Positions 49,452 to 58,976 of a stretch of 64,000 nucleotides of DNA are shown here, in pieces. The position numbers were made by a program, and so were the translations under genes. The stretch comes from JALHNI01 sp965229305 (lineage in GTDB: Bacteria > Acidobacteriota > Terriglobia > Bryobacterales > Bryobacteraceae), in contig CBDDIZ010000037.1 of NCBI GenBank assembly GCA_965229305.1, forward strand, positions 248,001 to 312,000, read 5' to 3'. Positions within the stretch are counted from its first letter, which is position 1, and each line of letters begins with the position of its first letter. The notes beneath the pieces were generated by a model. It was given only the letters and a program-made list of their open reading frames with translations, was not told the DNA's origin and made no database searches.

Positions 49452-51662
49452 ATGCGGCGAGTTGTCTTCCTTGGAGGGGTGTTCCTCCTGTCGCTGGCCG
49501 GGCAGACCCTGGGGCCCGTGGAATCGTTGGCGCGCGAAGGAAAATCGAAGCGGCCAGCGCTGTTGACGCTGGCGGGCCAGCATCCGCAGGACCAGTTGGG
49601 AGCGTTGGCGCTCCTGGCGGCCGCGCAACTGAGTCCGACGGCGCCCGAAGCCATCGATCTTTACGCGAAGGTGCTGCCGCGCCTGCCGCGCATTCAAGAC
49701 TACGTGGGATTCCTGATGGCGAGCGCGCAGTTTGACGCGGAGCGATTTGCGGACGCGGCGCGGGGCGCGGAGGCGATCGCCAGGACCGACTCGCCGGTGG
49801 CGCCGCGGGCGGCGTTGCTGGCGGCACGGGCGTATCTGAAGGCGCAGGACGGCGGCTCGGCGATCCGGATTCTGGAGGCGGCGCGCAACAAAGTGCCACA
49901 GCCGCAGGGCGATCGACTGTTGGCCGAAGCGGCGGAGATGGCGGGCGATTCGGCGCGGACGGTGGCGGCTTACCGGCGCATCTTTCTGTTCTATCCGCGG
50001 TCGAACGAAGCGGGCGATGCCGAGAAGGCGCTCTCCCGGATGGGCGCGCCGCTGGGCACGACGATGGAGTTGTTCGACCGGGCGAAGCGGCTGGTGGAGA
50101 CGGGCGATCCGAATCGCGGGGCGCGTGCGCTCGAAGCCGTGCTGCCGCAGTTGACCGGCAAGGAGCGGGAATGGGCGAGCCTGCGGATCGGCTATGCGGA
50201 CTACCAGGCGCGCAACACGCCGTCCGCCTACTCGCATTTGAAGAAGCTGAGCCTGGAGACGCCCGAGTATGAGGCGGAGCGGCTCTCGCTGCTGGTGAGC
50301 CTGAACCGGCGGCTGGAGAAGCCGGACGAGATTGATGCACTGATTGCAGAGCTTTCCGAGCGATTTCCGAACTCGCCCAAGCGTGGCGAGGCGATGGCTT
50401 CGGCGGGCGACTTCTACTACAACAGCAACCAGCAGGACCGCGCGGAGCCCATCTTCAAAGCGTGCAGCGCGATCTCGCTGCGGTGCAACTGGAAGAGCGC
50501 GTTTGCCGATTCGCTGCGGCGACGTCCGGAGGCGTTCGCGAAGCTGACCGGGCATTGGAAGCAGTATCCGGGTTCGCCGCATGCGAGCGCGGCGCTGTAT
50601 TTTTCGGGCCGGTTGGCGGAGAACAACGGCGACCTGCCAACGGCACGGGCGCTCTACGAGCACACGAGCAAGACGTTTCCGAATCACTACTACGCGATGC
50701 TGTGCCGGCGGCGGCTGGAAGATCGCAACGTGGCGGCGACGGCGCCTGCGGCGAAGTGGGTGGCGGAGTTGAATGCGCTGAAGTGGCCGGCGGTGGCGGG
50801 CGCGGCCGACTACGAACTTTCCGCAGCGTCCAAGGGGCGCGACGAGCGGGCGAATCTGCTGGCGGAAGCGGCGCTCGATGAGTATGCGGAGATCGAACTG
50901 CGGAGCGGGGCGAAAGAGCAGCCCCATGTGACGGCGATGCTGATGGCGAAGCTGGCGCAGCGGCGCGGGGCGCCGGAGCGAGGGATTCGGCTGGTGAAGT
51001 CGTTGTTCCCGGCTTACTTTTCGACACCGCTTGAAGCGGCGCCTTTCATGTTCTGGCAGATGGCGTATCCGCTGCCGTGGCGCAGCAACCTGGAGCAGTT
51101 GGCGAAGGAGCGGGATCTGGATCCGTTCATTGTGGCGGGGCTGATCCGGCAGGAGAGCGAGTTCGACGCCGGAGCGATCTCCCGAAGCAATGCGCGTGGC
51201 CTGACGCAGGTGATGCCGGCGACGGGCAGCTATCTTTCGCGGCAGATGGGGCTGGGGCGCTTTACGGTGGCGATGTTGCATTTGCCCGAAGTGAATCTGA
51301 ACCTGGGCACCTACTACATGCGCATGATGCTGAACCAACTGGACCAAAGTTGGGAGTACATGCTGGCCGCTTATAACGCGGGCAAAAGCCGGGTGGACCG
51401 GTGGCGGACGTGGTTCGAGTATCGGGAGCCGGCGGAGTTTGTGGAGAGCATTCCGTTCGAAGAGACGCGGAATTATGTGCAGGTGGTGCTGCGCAATGCG
51501 GACTTCTACCGGCGGCTGTATGCGCAGCGTCCGGGGGCGACGACGCCGGTGGGAGCGCCGGTGACGTTTATTGGTCCGGCGCCGGTGAGGCCGGCGACGG
51601 CGGGCCCGATCAAGGCGCCGGCGAAGCGGACGCCGGCGAAGTCGACGCGCAGAAAACGCTAA
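49452..51662 (+). CDS. Soluble lytic murein transglycosylase-like protein (SLT domain)
   Basis: A 736-residue exported protein (MRRVVFLGGVFLLSLAGQ). A helical, TPR-like superhelix (about residues 25-540) is followed by an SLT lysozyme-like domain (about 550-680) with the catalytic Glu in GLIRQESEFDAGAI (about residue 568), the GLTQVMPATG motif and LAAYNAGKSRVDRW. It cleaves peptidoglycan glycan strands and is organised like the doughnut-shaped Slt70. The C-terminal about 45 residues are A/P/K-rich. It precedes the aminotransferase by 9 bp. Confidence 0.92.
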   Translation: MRRVVFLGGVFLLSLAGQTLGPVESLAREGKSKRPALLTLAGQHPQDQLGALALLAAAQLSPTAPEAIDLYAKVLPRLPRIQDYVGFLMASAQFDAERFADAARGAEAIARTDSPVAPRAALLAARAYLKAQDGGSAIRILEAARNKVPQPQGDRLLAEAAEMAGDSARTVAAYRRIFLFYPRSNEAGDAEKALSRMGAPLGTTMELFDRAKRLVETGDPNRGARALEAVLPQLTGKEREWASLRIGYADYQARNTPSAYSHLKKLSLETPEYEAERLSLLVSLNRRLEKPDEIDALIAELSERFPNSPKRGEAMASAGDFYYNSNQQDRAEPIFKACSAISLRCNWKSAFADSLRRRPEAFAKLTGHWKQYPGSPHASAALYFSGRLAENNGDLPTARALYEHTSKTFPNHYYAMLCRRRLEDRNVAATAPAAKWVAELNALKWPAVAGAADYELSAASKGRDERANLLAEAALDEYAEIELRSGAKEQPHVTAMLMAKLAQRRGAPERGIRLVKSLFPAYFSTPLEAAPFMFWQMAYPLPWRSNLEQLAKERDLDPFIVAGLIRQESEFDAGAISRSNARGLTQVMPATGSYLSRQMGLGRFTVAMLHLPEVNLNLGTYYMRMMLNQLDQSWEYMLAAYNAGKSRVDRWRTWFEYREPAEFVESIPFEETRNYVQVVLRNADFYRRLYAQRPGATTPVGAPVTFIGPAPVRPATAGPIKAPAKRTPAKSTRRKR

Positions 51663-51671
51663 TCTCTAAGG

Positions 51672-52889
51672 ATGGAAGTTTTGACGGCGCGGTCTTCGGT
51701 CCGCCCAGCGGCGATTGCCGAGCGGCGGGCGCGCTTTCAGGCGCAGCGGGTGGAGAGCTTCACCGAGTCCGTGATTCGGGAGATGACGCGGCTGGCGCAC
51801 ATCCATGGCGCGGTGAATCTGGCGCAGGGCTTTCCGGACTTTGCGGCTCCGGCTGACCTGAAGGAGATGGCGTGCCGGGCCATCAACGACGACCAGAATC
51901 AGTATTCGATCACGTGGGGCGCGAAGAACTTCCGGCAGGCGATTGCGGAGAAGTATCGACGCTGGCATGGCCTGGAACTTGATCCGGAGCGCGAGATCAC
52001 GGTGTGCTGCGGCGCCACCGAAGGCATGATCGCGACGTTGCTGGCGGTGACCAACCCCGGCGACGAAGTGATCGTCTTTGAGCCTTACTATGAGAACTAT
52101 CATCCGGACACGCTGCTGTGCGGCGCGACGCGGCGCATTGTGTCGCTGCAGGCGCCGGATTGGACGTTCGATCCCGAAGAGCTGAAGCGGGCGTTCAACT
52201 CGCGGACGAAGGCGATCATCATCAACTCGCCGAACAATCCGACGGGCAAGGTTTTCACGCGCGAGGAACTCGAACTGGTGGCCGACCTGTGCGAAGAGCA
52301 TGACTGCCTGGCGATCACCGACGAGATCTACGAGCACATCCTGTTCGATGGGGCGACGCACATTCCGCCGATGACGCTGGCGAAGATGCGGAACCGTTCG
52401 GTGCTGATCAACTCGATGTCGAAGACGTATTCGGTGACGGGTTGGCGGGTGGGCTGGGTGCTGGCGGCGCCGGATCTGACGGCCAATATCCGCAAGGTGC
52501 ATGACTTTTTGACGGTGGGCGCGGCGACGCCGCTGCAGCAGGCGGGCGTGCATGCGCTGGGGCTGCCGGATGACTACTACGACCATCTGTCGACCGACTA
52601 TGTGCAGCGGCGCGACGCGATGCTGGCGATGCTGACGCGGACGGGCTTTAAGCCCTTTACGCCGCGGGGCGCCTATTACGTGATGGCCGACATCAGCAAC
52701 TTTGGCTTTGCCGACGATCATCAGTTTGCGGCGCATCTGGTGGAGACGATCGGGGTGGCGGCGGTGCCGGGTTCGAGCTTCTTCGAGCACGCGTCGATGG
52801 GCAGCCAACTGATCCGGTTCTGTTTCTGTAAGAAGTTCGAAACGCTGGAGGCGGCCGAAGAACGGCTGGCCCGGCTGTTGCGGGGGTAG
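51672..52889 (+). CDS. PLP-dependent class I/II aminotransferase
   Basis: A 405-residue fold-type I enzyme. The PLP-lysine is in INSMSKTYSVTGWRVGW (about residue 252), with NLAQGFPDF near the N-terminus, the GATEGMIATLLAV cofactor loop, INSPNNPTGKVF and ITDEIYEH. It resembles the kynurenine/glutamine or methionine aminotransferase group (YbdL/KAT type). The exact amino acid is uncertain. An N-terminal 30-residue extension is present. It is downstream of the transglycosylase in a probable operon. Confidence 0.92.
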   Translation: MEVLTARSSVRPAAIAERRARFQAQRVESFTESVIREMTRLAHIHGAVNLAQGFPDFAAPADLKEMACRAINDDQNQYSITWGAKNFRQAIAEKYRRWHGLELDPEREITVCCGATEGMIATLLAVTNPGDEVIVFEPYYENYHPDTLLCGATRRIVSLQAPDWTFDPEELKRAFNSRTKAIIINSPNNPTGKVFTREELELVADLCEEHDCLAITDEIYEHILFDGATHIPPMTLAKMRNRSVLINSMSKTYSVTGWRVGWVLAAPDLTANIRKVHDFLTVGAATPLQQAGVHALGLPDDYYDHLSTDYVQRRDAMLAMLTRTGFKPFTPRGAYYVMADISNFGFADDHQFAAHLVETIGVAAVPGSSFFEHASMGSQLIRFCFCKKFETLEAAEERLARLLRG

Positions 52890-52897
52890 GTGCTCTC

Positions 52898-53842
52898 ATG
52901 TGGCGGATGCTGGCTTTGGCTGCGCAACTGGTGATTCCGACGGCGCCGCCGGCGGATACGCCCAAGACGGAGCCCGCGAAGGCGGAGGCGCCGGCGGGTC
53001 CGGCGAAGCTCGAGTACGCGGGCAAGCCGATCGTCCTCGAGCAGCATTGCACCGAAGAAGACATCCAAAGCCTGGGGCTGACGTGTACGCGCGAAGACCC
53101 TTGCCCGGTGTATCTGGAACTGGCGGCGCACGAGGTGTTGGGCAACACGATCGTGCTGAGCGGCAACATCCACAATCGCGAGATTACGTTTGCGTCGGTG
53201 CTGCTGGTGAGCGAGGACCTGGGCAAGACCTGGACCGAGCCGCTGGCGCGCATCAAGAACGGCGTGCTTGATCAGGTGCAGTTCATCGACTTTCAGAACG
53301 GCTGGGTGGCCGGACAGGTGATGCAGCAGTTGCCGCGCGATCCGTTTTTGCTGCTGACGAACGACGGCGGACGGACGTGGCGCCGGCGCCCGCTTTATGA
53401 CGACGCGCGGGTGGGCGCGATTGAGACGTTCTGGTTCGATACCAAGTCCAATGGCGGGATGATCGTGGACCGGTCGCGCGCGGGCGATCCGCGGGCGAAG
53501 TATGAGCTGTATGAGAGCCAGACGGGCGGCGCCAGTTGGACGCTACGTGAAGTGAATAGCAAGCCGATTGTGCCGAAGCGGACCAAGCCGGCGCCGGTGC
53601 CGAATGGCGACTTCCGGGTGCGGGCCGATGCGAAGGCGAATGCGTATCGCGTGGAGCGGCGTCAGGGTGCGGCTTGGCAAACGGTGTCGATGTTTGCGAT
53701 TGGTCTGGCGCCGTGTATGCCGCCCGAACCGAAGGCCGCGGAACCGCCGCCTCCGCCGCCGTCTGAACCGGAGCCGGCCGCCGCGCCTGCGCCAGTAGCG
53801 CCGGCGAAGCGCGCGCCGCCGTCGCTCAAGAAGAAGCCCTAA
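52898..53842 (+). CDS. Exported BNR/sialidase-repeat-like protein
   Basis: A 314-residue protein. A short signal-like start (MWRMLALAAQLVIPTA) is followed by an A/P/E-rich stretch, then a domain with two Asp-box-like motifs (SEDLGKTW and TNDGGRTW) and a WFDTKSNGGMIV blade, as in YCF48/BNR beta propellers. The conserved LTCTREDPCPVYLEL has three cysteines nearby. The tail is proline/alanine-rich with a lysine end. Function unknown; starts 8 bp after the aminotransferase. Confidence 0.75.
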   Translation: MWRMLALAAQLVIPTAPPADTPKTEPAKAEAPAGPAKLEYAGKPIVLEQHCTEEDIQSLGLTCTREDPCPVYLELAAHEVLGNTIVLSGNIHNREITFASVLLVSEDLGKTWTEPLARIKNGVLDQVQFIDFQNGWVAGQVMQQLPRDPFLLLTNDGGRTWRRRPLYDDARVGAIETFWFDTKSNGGMIVDRSRAGDPRAKYELYESQTGGASWTLREVNSKPIVPKRTKPAPVPNGDFRVRADAKANAYRVERRQGAAWQTVSMFAIGLAPCMPPEPKAAEPPPPPPSEPEPAAAPAPVAPAKRAPPSLKKKP

Positions 53843-53845
53843 GAC

Positions 53846-55731
53846 TTACTCCGGCAGAAATTCGATGGTGGTGGACTGCGTCCAGGTGCGGCCGGTGAGC
53901 GGGTCCGTGCCGGCGAGCGTGAAGACATGCGGCGCCGGCTTTAAGGGCGAGCACACGCGGACCCGGGCTTCGAGCTGGCCGTTGGCCGGAATCGACGTGG
54001 CGCTGAACCAGGAGGCAAGCTGGCTGGTGTAATCGTCGCCGTTGATGCGGAGCGCCGTCAGGTTGGTGGCGATGCCGCCGGTTTCTTTGGCGGTGAGGTT
54101 GAAGAAGTAACGGCAGCCGTTCGAGTCCGGGTTGGTGGGCGCGACGGGGTTGGGCGTCCCCTCCAGGCTGACGGCCGAGGGGATGATGCGGACGTTGGCC
54201 GTGACGGTGAGCGTCTGAACCGTTTTGCCCGAGATCACCGAGATGGTGCCCGTGTAGGTGCCGGTGCGGTTGATGAGCGCGGGGCGGGCCCAGAATTGAA
54301 CCGAGAGCGGCGAGCCCGCGCGGACGGTGCCCTGCGTGCGGGAGACGCCGAGCCACGGGTCGCTGGCCTGGATGGAGACGACGGCATTGTCATTCACGGT
54401 GGAGTTGATGACCAGCGTGCGCGTTTCGGTGTTGGCGGCGACGTTGGGATTGGTGAGCGTGAAGGTGGAACTCGCTGGCGCGATGGTGAGCTGGTTAGGG
54501 GCCGGGTCTTCGAGGTAGGGCGAGAAGTAGGGCCAGGCTTCCGAGAGCTTCGCGTAGCCATCGACGCGCGGCTCCTGCTCGCAGATGGAAAGCTCGGAGA
54601 ACTCGGGACCATAGCTCAACATGCCGGTGATGGTGTTGGTGCGCGAGAACAGGGGCGAGCCGGAAGAGCCGTGATGCGTGGCGCCGCCGGTCCAGCGGAC
54701 CTGGTGATAGAGGCCGACGGGGAACGTGGTCTTGTCGAACGCCCAATAGCTGAGGAACATCGAGCCGAAGGAGATGCGCTTGTAGGTGGCGAGCGGATGG
54801 TGGATGCCGACGAGCGGGCTGCCGACCGCGGGATCGGTCGGGTCGTAAGCGGCGAAGCGAGCGCCGGCGGGGATGCTGTTCAGGATGACGAGCGAGAAGT
54901 CGCCGGCGGCCGCGCCCTTGCTGACGACGTAGCGCGCGCCGGTGGGTGAGGAACGCTCCACGCGGCTGAAGTCGGCGTCGTTGCCGTTGCACTTGGAGGT
55001 CTGGAAGTTCCAGAAGGCTTCGACCGTACGGGCGGTCTGGTCGTTCGAGAGGCAATGGTCGGCGGTGAGGAAGTAAGGGATGCCGCTGCCGGACTTGGTG
55101 CGGACCAGCGCGCCGGTGCAGGAAGCCTGGCCTGACTCAGTCTCGAAGTAGATCATGGCGACGGAGCGGCCGGACTCGAGCCATTCGGGATGGCAGTTGA
55201 TGTCGAGGTGGCATTTGCCGGGGTCGCCGAAGCCGTAGCCGATCTTGTTGCCGGAGTCGGCAAAGCGGTGCGAGATTTCGGAGACAGTGAAGGACGGCTC
55301 GACGGCAGGGTCGCCGGGGGCGGGGTGAAACTCGAGGACGAGGTCGGCGCCGTCGATAGTGTGCGTCCAGAAGTCCGCCGTCGTCGAACGGGCCGCGGCC
55401 GCGATAGTGGGCGTAGGCCGGCACGGGCTGGTTGGGCTGATGGAGCGTGACTTCGCCTTCGCCCAGATCGAAGCCGGTGAAGTGCAGGCGAACGCCGGCC
55501 GCGCCCGGGGACTTGATCTGGAGGCGGTAGACCCGAGCGCCGTCGGCCGTGGTTTCCCAGGCGCCTTGACGCGTGGCTGTCGCGGAGACCTTGCGATGGA
55601 GGCCCGTTTTTGAGCAGCTTACCGCTGATGAGCCGGTTGGCGGCGTCGGCCTCGGAGACGGGGCCCAGGTCGATGGTCGGCTGGGCGGCGAGCGAGGCGG
55701 CGAACGCGAAGAGCGGGAGGTAACGGTGCAT
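53846..55731 (-). pseudogene. Secreted trypsin-like serine protease, frameshifted
   Basis: The reading starts at ATG 55731 (MHRYLPLFAFAASLAAQP, signal peptide). It shifts frame at a TTTTT run (55607-55611) and again near 55375-55379. The combined protein has an N-terminal beta domain (FTGFDLGEGEVTLHQPNQ), then FADSGNKIGYGFGDPGKCH and the protease: His in FLTADHCLSN, Asp in AAGDFSLVIL and Ser in HHGSSGSPLF. C-terminal Ig-like segments (TLVINSTVND, ATSIPANGQLEARVRV) follow. It resembles lysyl-endopeptidase-type secreted proteases. The breaks equal two extra bases and may be sequencing errors; all catalytic residues lie after the second break. Confidence 0.75.
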
Positions 55732-55812
55732 GGTGAGGTCTCTTCGGGGGAGTTCGACCAACGCGCCGCCCGGCTGCATGAGGGCTTCGCCTTACGACCT
55801 GGGTGAATTGCG

Positions 55813-56754
55813 CTACCGGCGGATGAGGCGGGAGTCCTGTTCGATGCACAAGGCGCCGTCGCAGGCGCGATAGCCGGCGGCGGTGCGTTCGACCTTCAGG
55901 GTGGTGGGAAGCTCGGCGTCGGTGGCCCAACGGTTTTTCGTCTTCCGAAAGTCGTACTGCTGTTGGTAGTAGGACTGGAGGCGTTCGCGGGTGGGGCGAG
56001 TGAGGTCGGGCCGGAAGTCGCCGCCGCCGAATTGCACATAGCCCCAGTGTTCGGGCAGGTGCATGTTGATCTTGCCTTGCGGCGACCAGACCCAGTTGTC
56101 TTCCTTGGTGTTGGGGACGCGGCGGTACTTGCCGGCGGCGATCTCATGACGCCATTCGACGCGCGAGAAGTTGACGCGCCATTGGTCGCCGTCGCGGGGC
56201 GGAAGGGGCATGCGGGCGCGGGGGCCGAAGGCGGACCAGGGGATGGCGAGTTCGACGGTCCAGCCGGTGTCGGTGTCGCGGTGGTTGTTGAGCGTGCCCT
56301 GGACGTGGACGGCGGTGAGGAGGCCGGGGATCTCCCAGCCGTTGTCAGCTTTGCCGGAGTCTTTATAGGGCTTGGAGAGGAAGAGGTCCCAGCCGGTGTT
56401 CAAGGCGTTCATCTCGAACTCGAAGTATTCGTGGTTGTCGCCGTTGGGATCGACGAAGACTTCGAAGTCGTTGTCATGGAAGATGACGGCGTCGTGTTGG
56501 GTGAGTGTGCCCCAGACGTGCGGCTCGGCGAGTTCGGCGGCGATGTAGAAGTACTTGTCGTCCCACATCATGCGGGCGCGGGTGCGGAAGCGCGGCTTCG
56601 GCTTGGCGGCGCCTTCGATGTCGACGAAGTCCGAAGTCCAGGGGGCGGCCTTCCATTGGTCGTCGATGACGCCATCGACTTTGACGGGCGCGGTGGCTCG
56701 CGGCGCGACGTAGTGGTTGGGCTCGGCCATCAGGGTGAGCAGCAACAGGATCAT
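55813..56754 (-). CDS. CBM9-like (carbohydrate-binding family 9-like) secreted protein
   Basis: A 313-residue beta-sandwich protein (short signal-like MILLLLTLMAEP). The family marks are VDGVIDDQWKAAPWTSDFVD, the KYFYIAAELAEPHVW strand, FVDPNGDNHEYFEFEMN and WTVELAIPWSAFG. CBM9-like domains of this type bind sugars or are regulatory ends of carbohydrate-active systems; here there is no attached enzyme. Located 8 bp after the SecA-like gene stop, on the same strand. Confidence 0.85.
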   Translation of the reverse strand: MILLLLTLMAEPNHYVAPRATAPVKVDGVIDDQWKAAPWTSDFVDIEGAAKPKPRFRTRARMMWDDKYFYIAAELAEPHVWGTLTQHDAVIFHDNDFEVFVDPNGDNHEYFEFEMNALNTGWDLFLSKPYKDSGKADNGWEIPGLLTAVHVQGTLNNHRDTDTGWTVELAIPWSAFGPRARMPLPPRDGDQWRVNFSRVEWRHEIAAGKYRRVPNTKEDNWVWSPQGKINMHLPEHWGYVQFGGGDFRPDLTRPTRERLQSYYQQQYDFRKTKNRWATDAELPTTLKVERTAAGYRACDGALCIEQDSRLIRR

Positions 56755-56761
56755 CGGTTCA

Positions 56762-58689
56762 TTACCCCCAGAGCTGGCGCGATTTGGCTTTGCGCGCCAA
56801 TCCTTTCATGATGCGCTCAAGTCCGGTGCCAAAGGGCTGGTCGGTGGTGAGGTAGGTCCAGGTGGCGCCGCGGCGGACGGGCAGGTCGCTTTCGGCTTCG
56901 AGCTCCACCTGGTCCCAGAGCGCGGTGAAGAGCTTGTCGATGGTGCGCAGATATTCGGTGAGCGGATCGCGGCCGCCGAGGTTGAGCCAGGCGAAACCGG
57001 TCTTCAGTTCGGCAATCTCTTCGAGGTAGCAGGCCCAGGCTTCGTCGATGGCGGCGAGGCGGCCGAGGTATTCGGGCTGATCGATGAGCTCTTCGCGCTG
57101 CGCGAGCACGGCGTGGCGTTGCCCTTCGAGCACGCGTTCGTATTTGTCGAGAAAGATCCGAGCGTCGAGGTGCTGACCTTCGGCGCGGCGCTGCAGCATG
57201 GCGATGTCTTTCACGGTGGCGATGACTTCGTCATCGTCGCGGAAGCGGCGGACGAGGTCGTCTTCGAGCGAGACGAAGAAGCGGGAACTGCCGGGGTCGC
57301 CTTGGCGGCCGGCGCGTCCGCGAAGCTGATAGTCAATGCGGCGGCTGGCGTGGCGGCAGGTACCGATGACATGGAGGCCGCCGAGTTCGGCGACGCCGGG
57401 CCCGAGGAGGATGTCGACGCCGCGGCCGGCCATGTTGGTGGAGACGGTGATGGCGCCGCGTTCGCCGGCGCGAGCGATGAGAGCGGCTTCGGCGTCTTCG
57501 TGGCGGGCGTTCAGGACTTGATGCGGCAGGTCCGTCAGCAGGGCGCTGAGTTGCTCGGAGGCTTCCACGGAGTCCGTACCGACGAGGACGGGGCGGCCAG
57601 TGGCCTGCACGCGGCGGATCTCGTCGACGATGGCGGCGACTTTCTCCTGCCGCGTGGCACGGAGTTCGTCGGGGAAGTCTTCGCGGATCATCGGCCGATG
57701 GGTGGGCAAGGTGACGACGCCCAAGCCATACATGCGCGAGAACTCGATGGCTTGCGTGGCGGCGGTGCCCGTCATGCCGCACAGATGTTCGTACTGCAGG
57801 ACGTAATTCTGCAGGGTGATGGAGGCGAGGACGCGGCCGGGGTCGCGAATTTCGAGGCCTTCCTTCTCTTCGAGCGCAGCGTGGATGCCCGCGGGCCAGC
57901 GACGCTCCTGCGCGAGGCGGCCCTTGTATTCGTCGATGGGGACGACGCGGCCGTCTTTCACCAGATAGTCCGTATCGCGGTGCAGCAGGTAACGGGCGTG
58001 AATGGCGTGATAGACGGCGGTGAGCAACGGCATGTTGCCGTAGATGTCGCCGAGCAGGCGCTCCACTTCGGCGAGGCCGGCATCGGTGAGATGGACGTCG
58101 GGCTGGAGCGTGTTGACGGAGAAGTGATGATGCGGCTGCAGGCGCGCGACGGCACTGGCGGCGAGCGTGGCGCGTTCCACGGCGCCTTCGGTGTTGCCGG
58201 CGAGCACGAGCGGGATGCGGGCTTCATCGATGAGGATGGAGTCGGCTTCGTCGATCAGCGCGGCGTGGAGCGGACGCTGGACGCGCTCGGCGCGGGTGAG
58301 GGTGCGGCAATCGCGCAGATGGTCGAAGCCCGCTTCGGTGGCGGCGACGTAGGTGACGTCGGCGGCGTAGGCGGCGCGGCGCTCTTCGCTGGTGCTCGAC
58401 TGGCGGATCCAACCGACGGAGAGGCCGAGGTGACGATAGGCGGGGGCCCATCCACTCGGCGTCGCGCTGGGGCCAGATAGTCGTTGGCGGTGAGGACGTG
58501 GACGCCTTGGCCGGTCTGCGCGAGGACGGCGGCGGCGGGCAGGGCGGAGAGCGTTTTGCCTTCGCCGGTTTGCATTTCCACGATGTGGCCTTCGAGCAGC
58601 GCCCGGGCGCAGTCGATTTGGGTGGGGAAGAGGGTATAGCCCAAGGCGGTGCGTGCAGCGTCAACGGCACGCGTGAAGATGTCGTTCAT
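56762..58689 (-). pseudogene. Short SecA-like preprotein translocase ATPase, frameshifted
   Basis: The reading starts at ATG 58689 (MNDIFTRAVDAARTALGY). Walker A is MQTGEGKTLSALP, followed by VLTANDYLA. The frame shifts at CCCC (58469-58472) to give QRDAEWMGP, shifts again at CCCCC (58442-58446) to give YRHLGLSVGW, and then stays open to 56762. Walker B/SecA signature is LIDEADSILIDEARIPL, and motor domain 2 has ITVSTNMAGRGVDI, QLRGRAGRQGDPG and RFFVSLEDDL. The total of about 640 residues is shorter than SecA (about 850-1000) and lacks the C-terminal zinc tail. It is therefore an accessory SecA-like motor rather than the housekeeping one. Its gene is next to tig and to exported proteins. Confidence 0.8.
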
Positions 58690-58731
58690 AGCGGGTCCTT
58701 TTTAGCGGTTGCAGGGAGGGGCAACGGAGAG

Positions 58732-58950
58732 CTAAACGGACGCGGGCGGAGGACGTTGGAAGGCGGGCTCAGCGAAGCCGGGGAAGGCGAGCGCGCGCGG
58801 TTGCAGGGAAACCGCAGGGGTGGGGCAGGACGAAGGACAAAGCGGGCGGGAGGCCTGGGGGCGCGGTTGCGCTTCCGGAGCCACCGAGACGATGCGGACT
58901 TCGGAGAGCTCCGAAGCGTTGAGCGGCGCCGCACGCAGCAGCGCCGCCAA
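58732..58950 (-). CDS. Possible small exported protein
   Basis: A 72-residue frame between trigger factor and the SecA-like gene, started at TTG 58950 (AALLRAAPLNASELSEVRIV). Upstream in frame there is more hydrophobic sequence but no ATG before a stop. It is P/A/R-rich with two cysteines close together (P-L-C-P-S-S-C-P). It could be a small secreted protein or merely non-coding high-GC sequence. Low confidence. Confidence 0.25.
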   Translation of the reverse strand: MAALLRAAPLNASELSEVRIVSVAPEAQPRPQASRPLCPSSCPTPAVSLQPRALAFPGFAEPAFQRPPPASV

Positions 58951-58976
58951 CAGAATCAGCAGTGGAGCGAAGCGGT

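Noticed and set aside
49131..51347. 738-residue minus-strand ORF opposite the lytic transglycosylase
   Set aside because: Arginine/histidine-rich shadow; the plus strand encodes the SLT domain.
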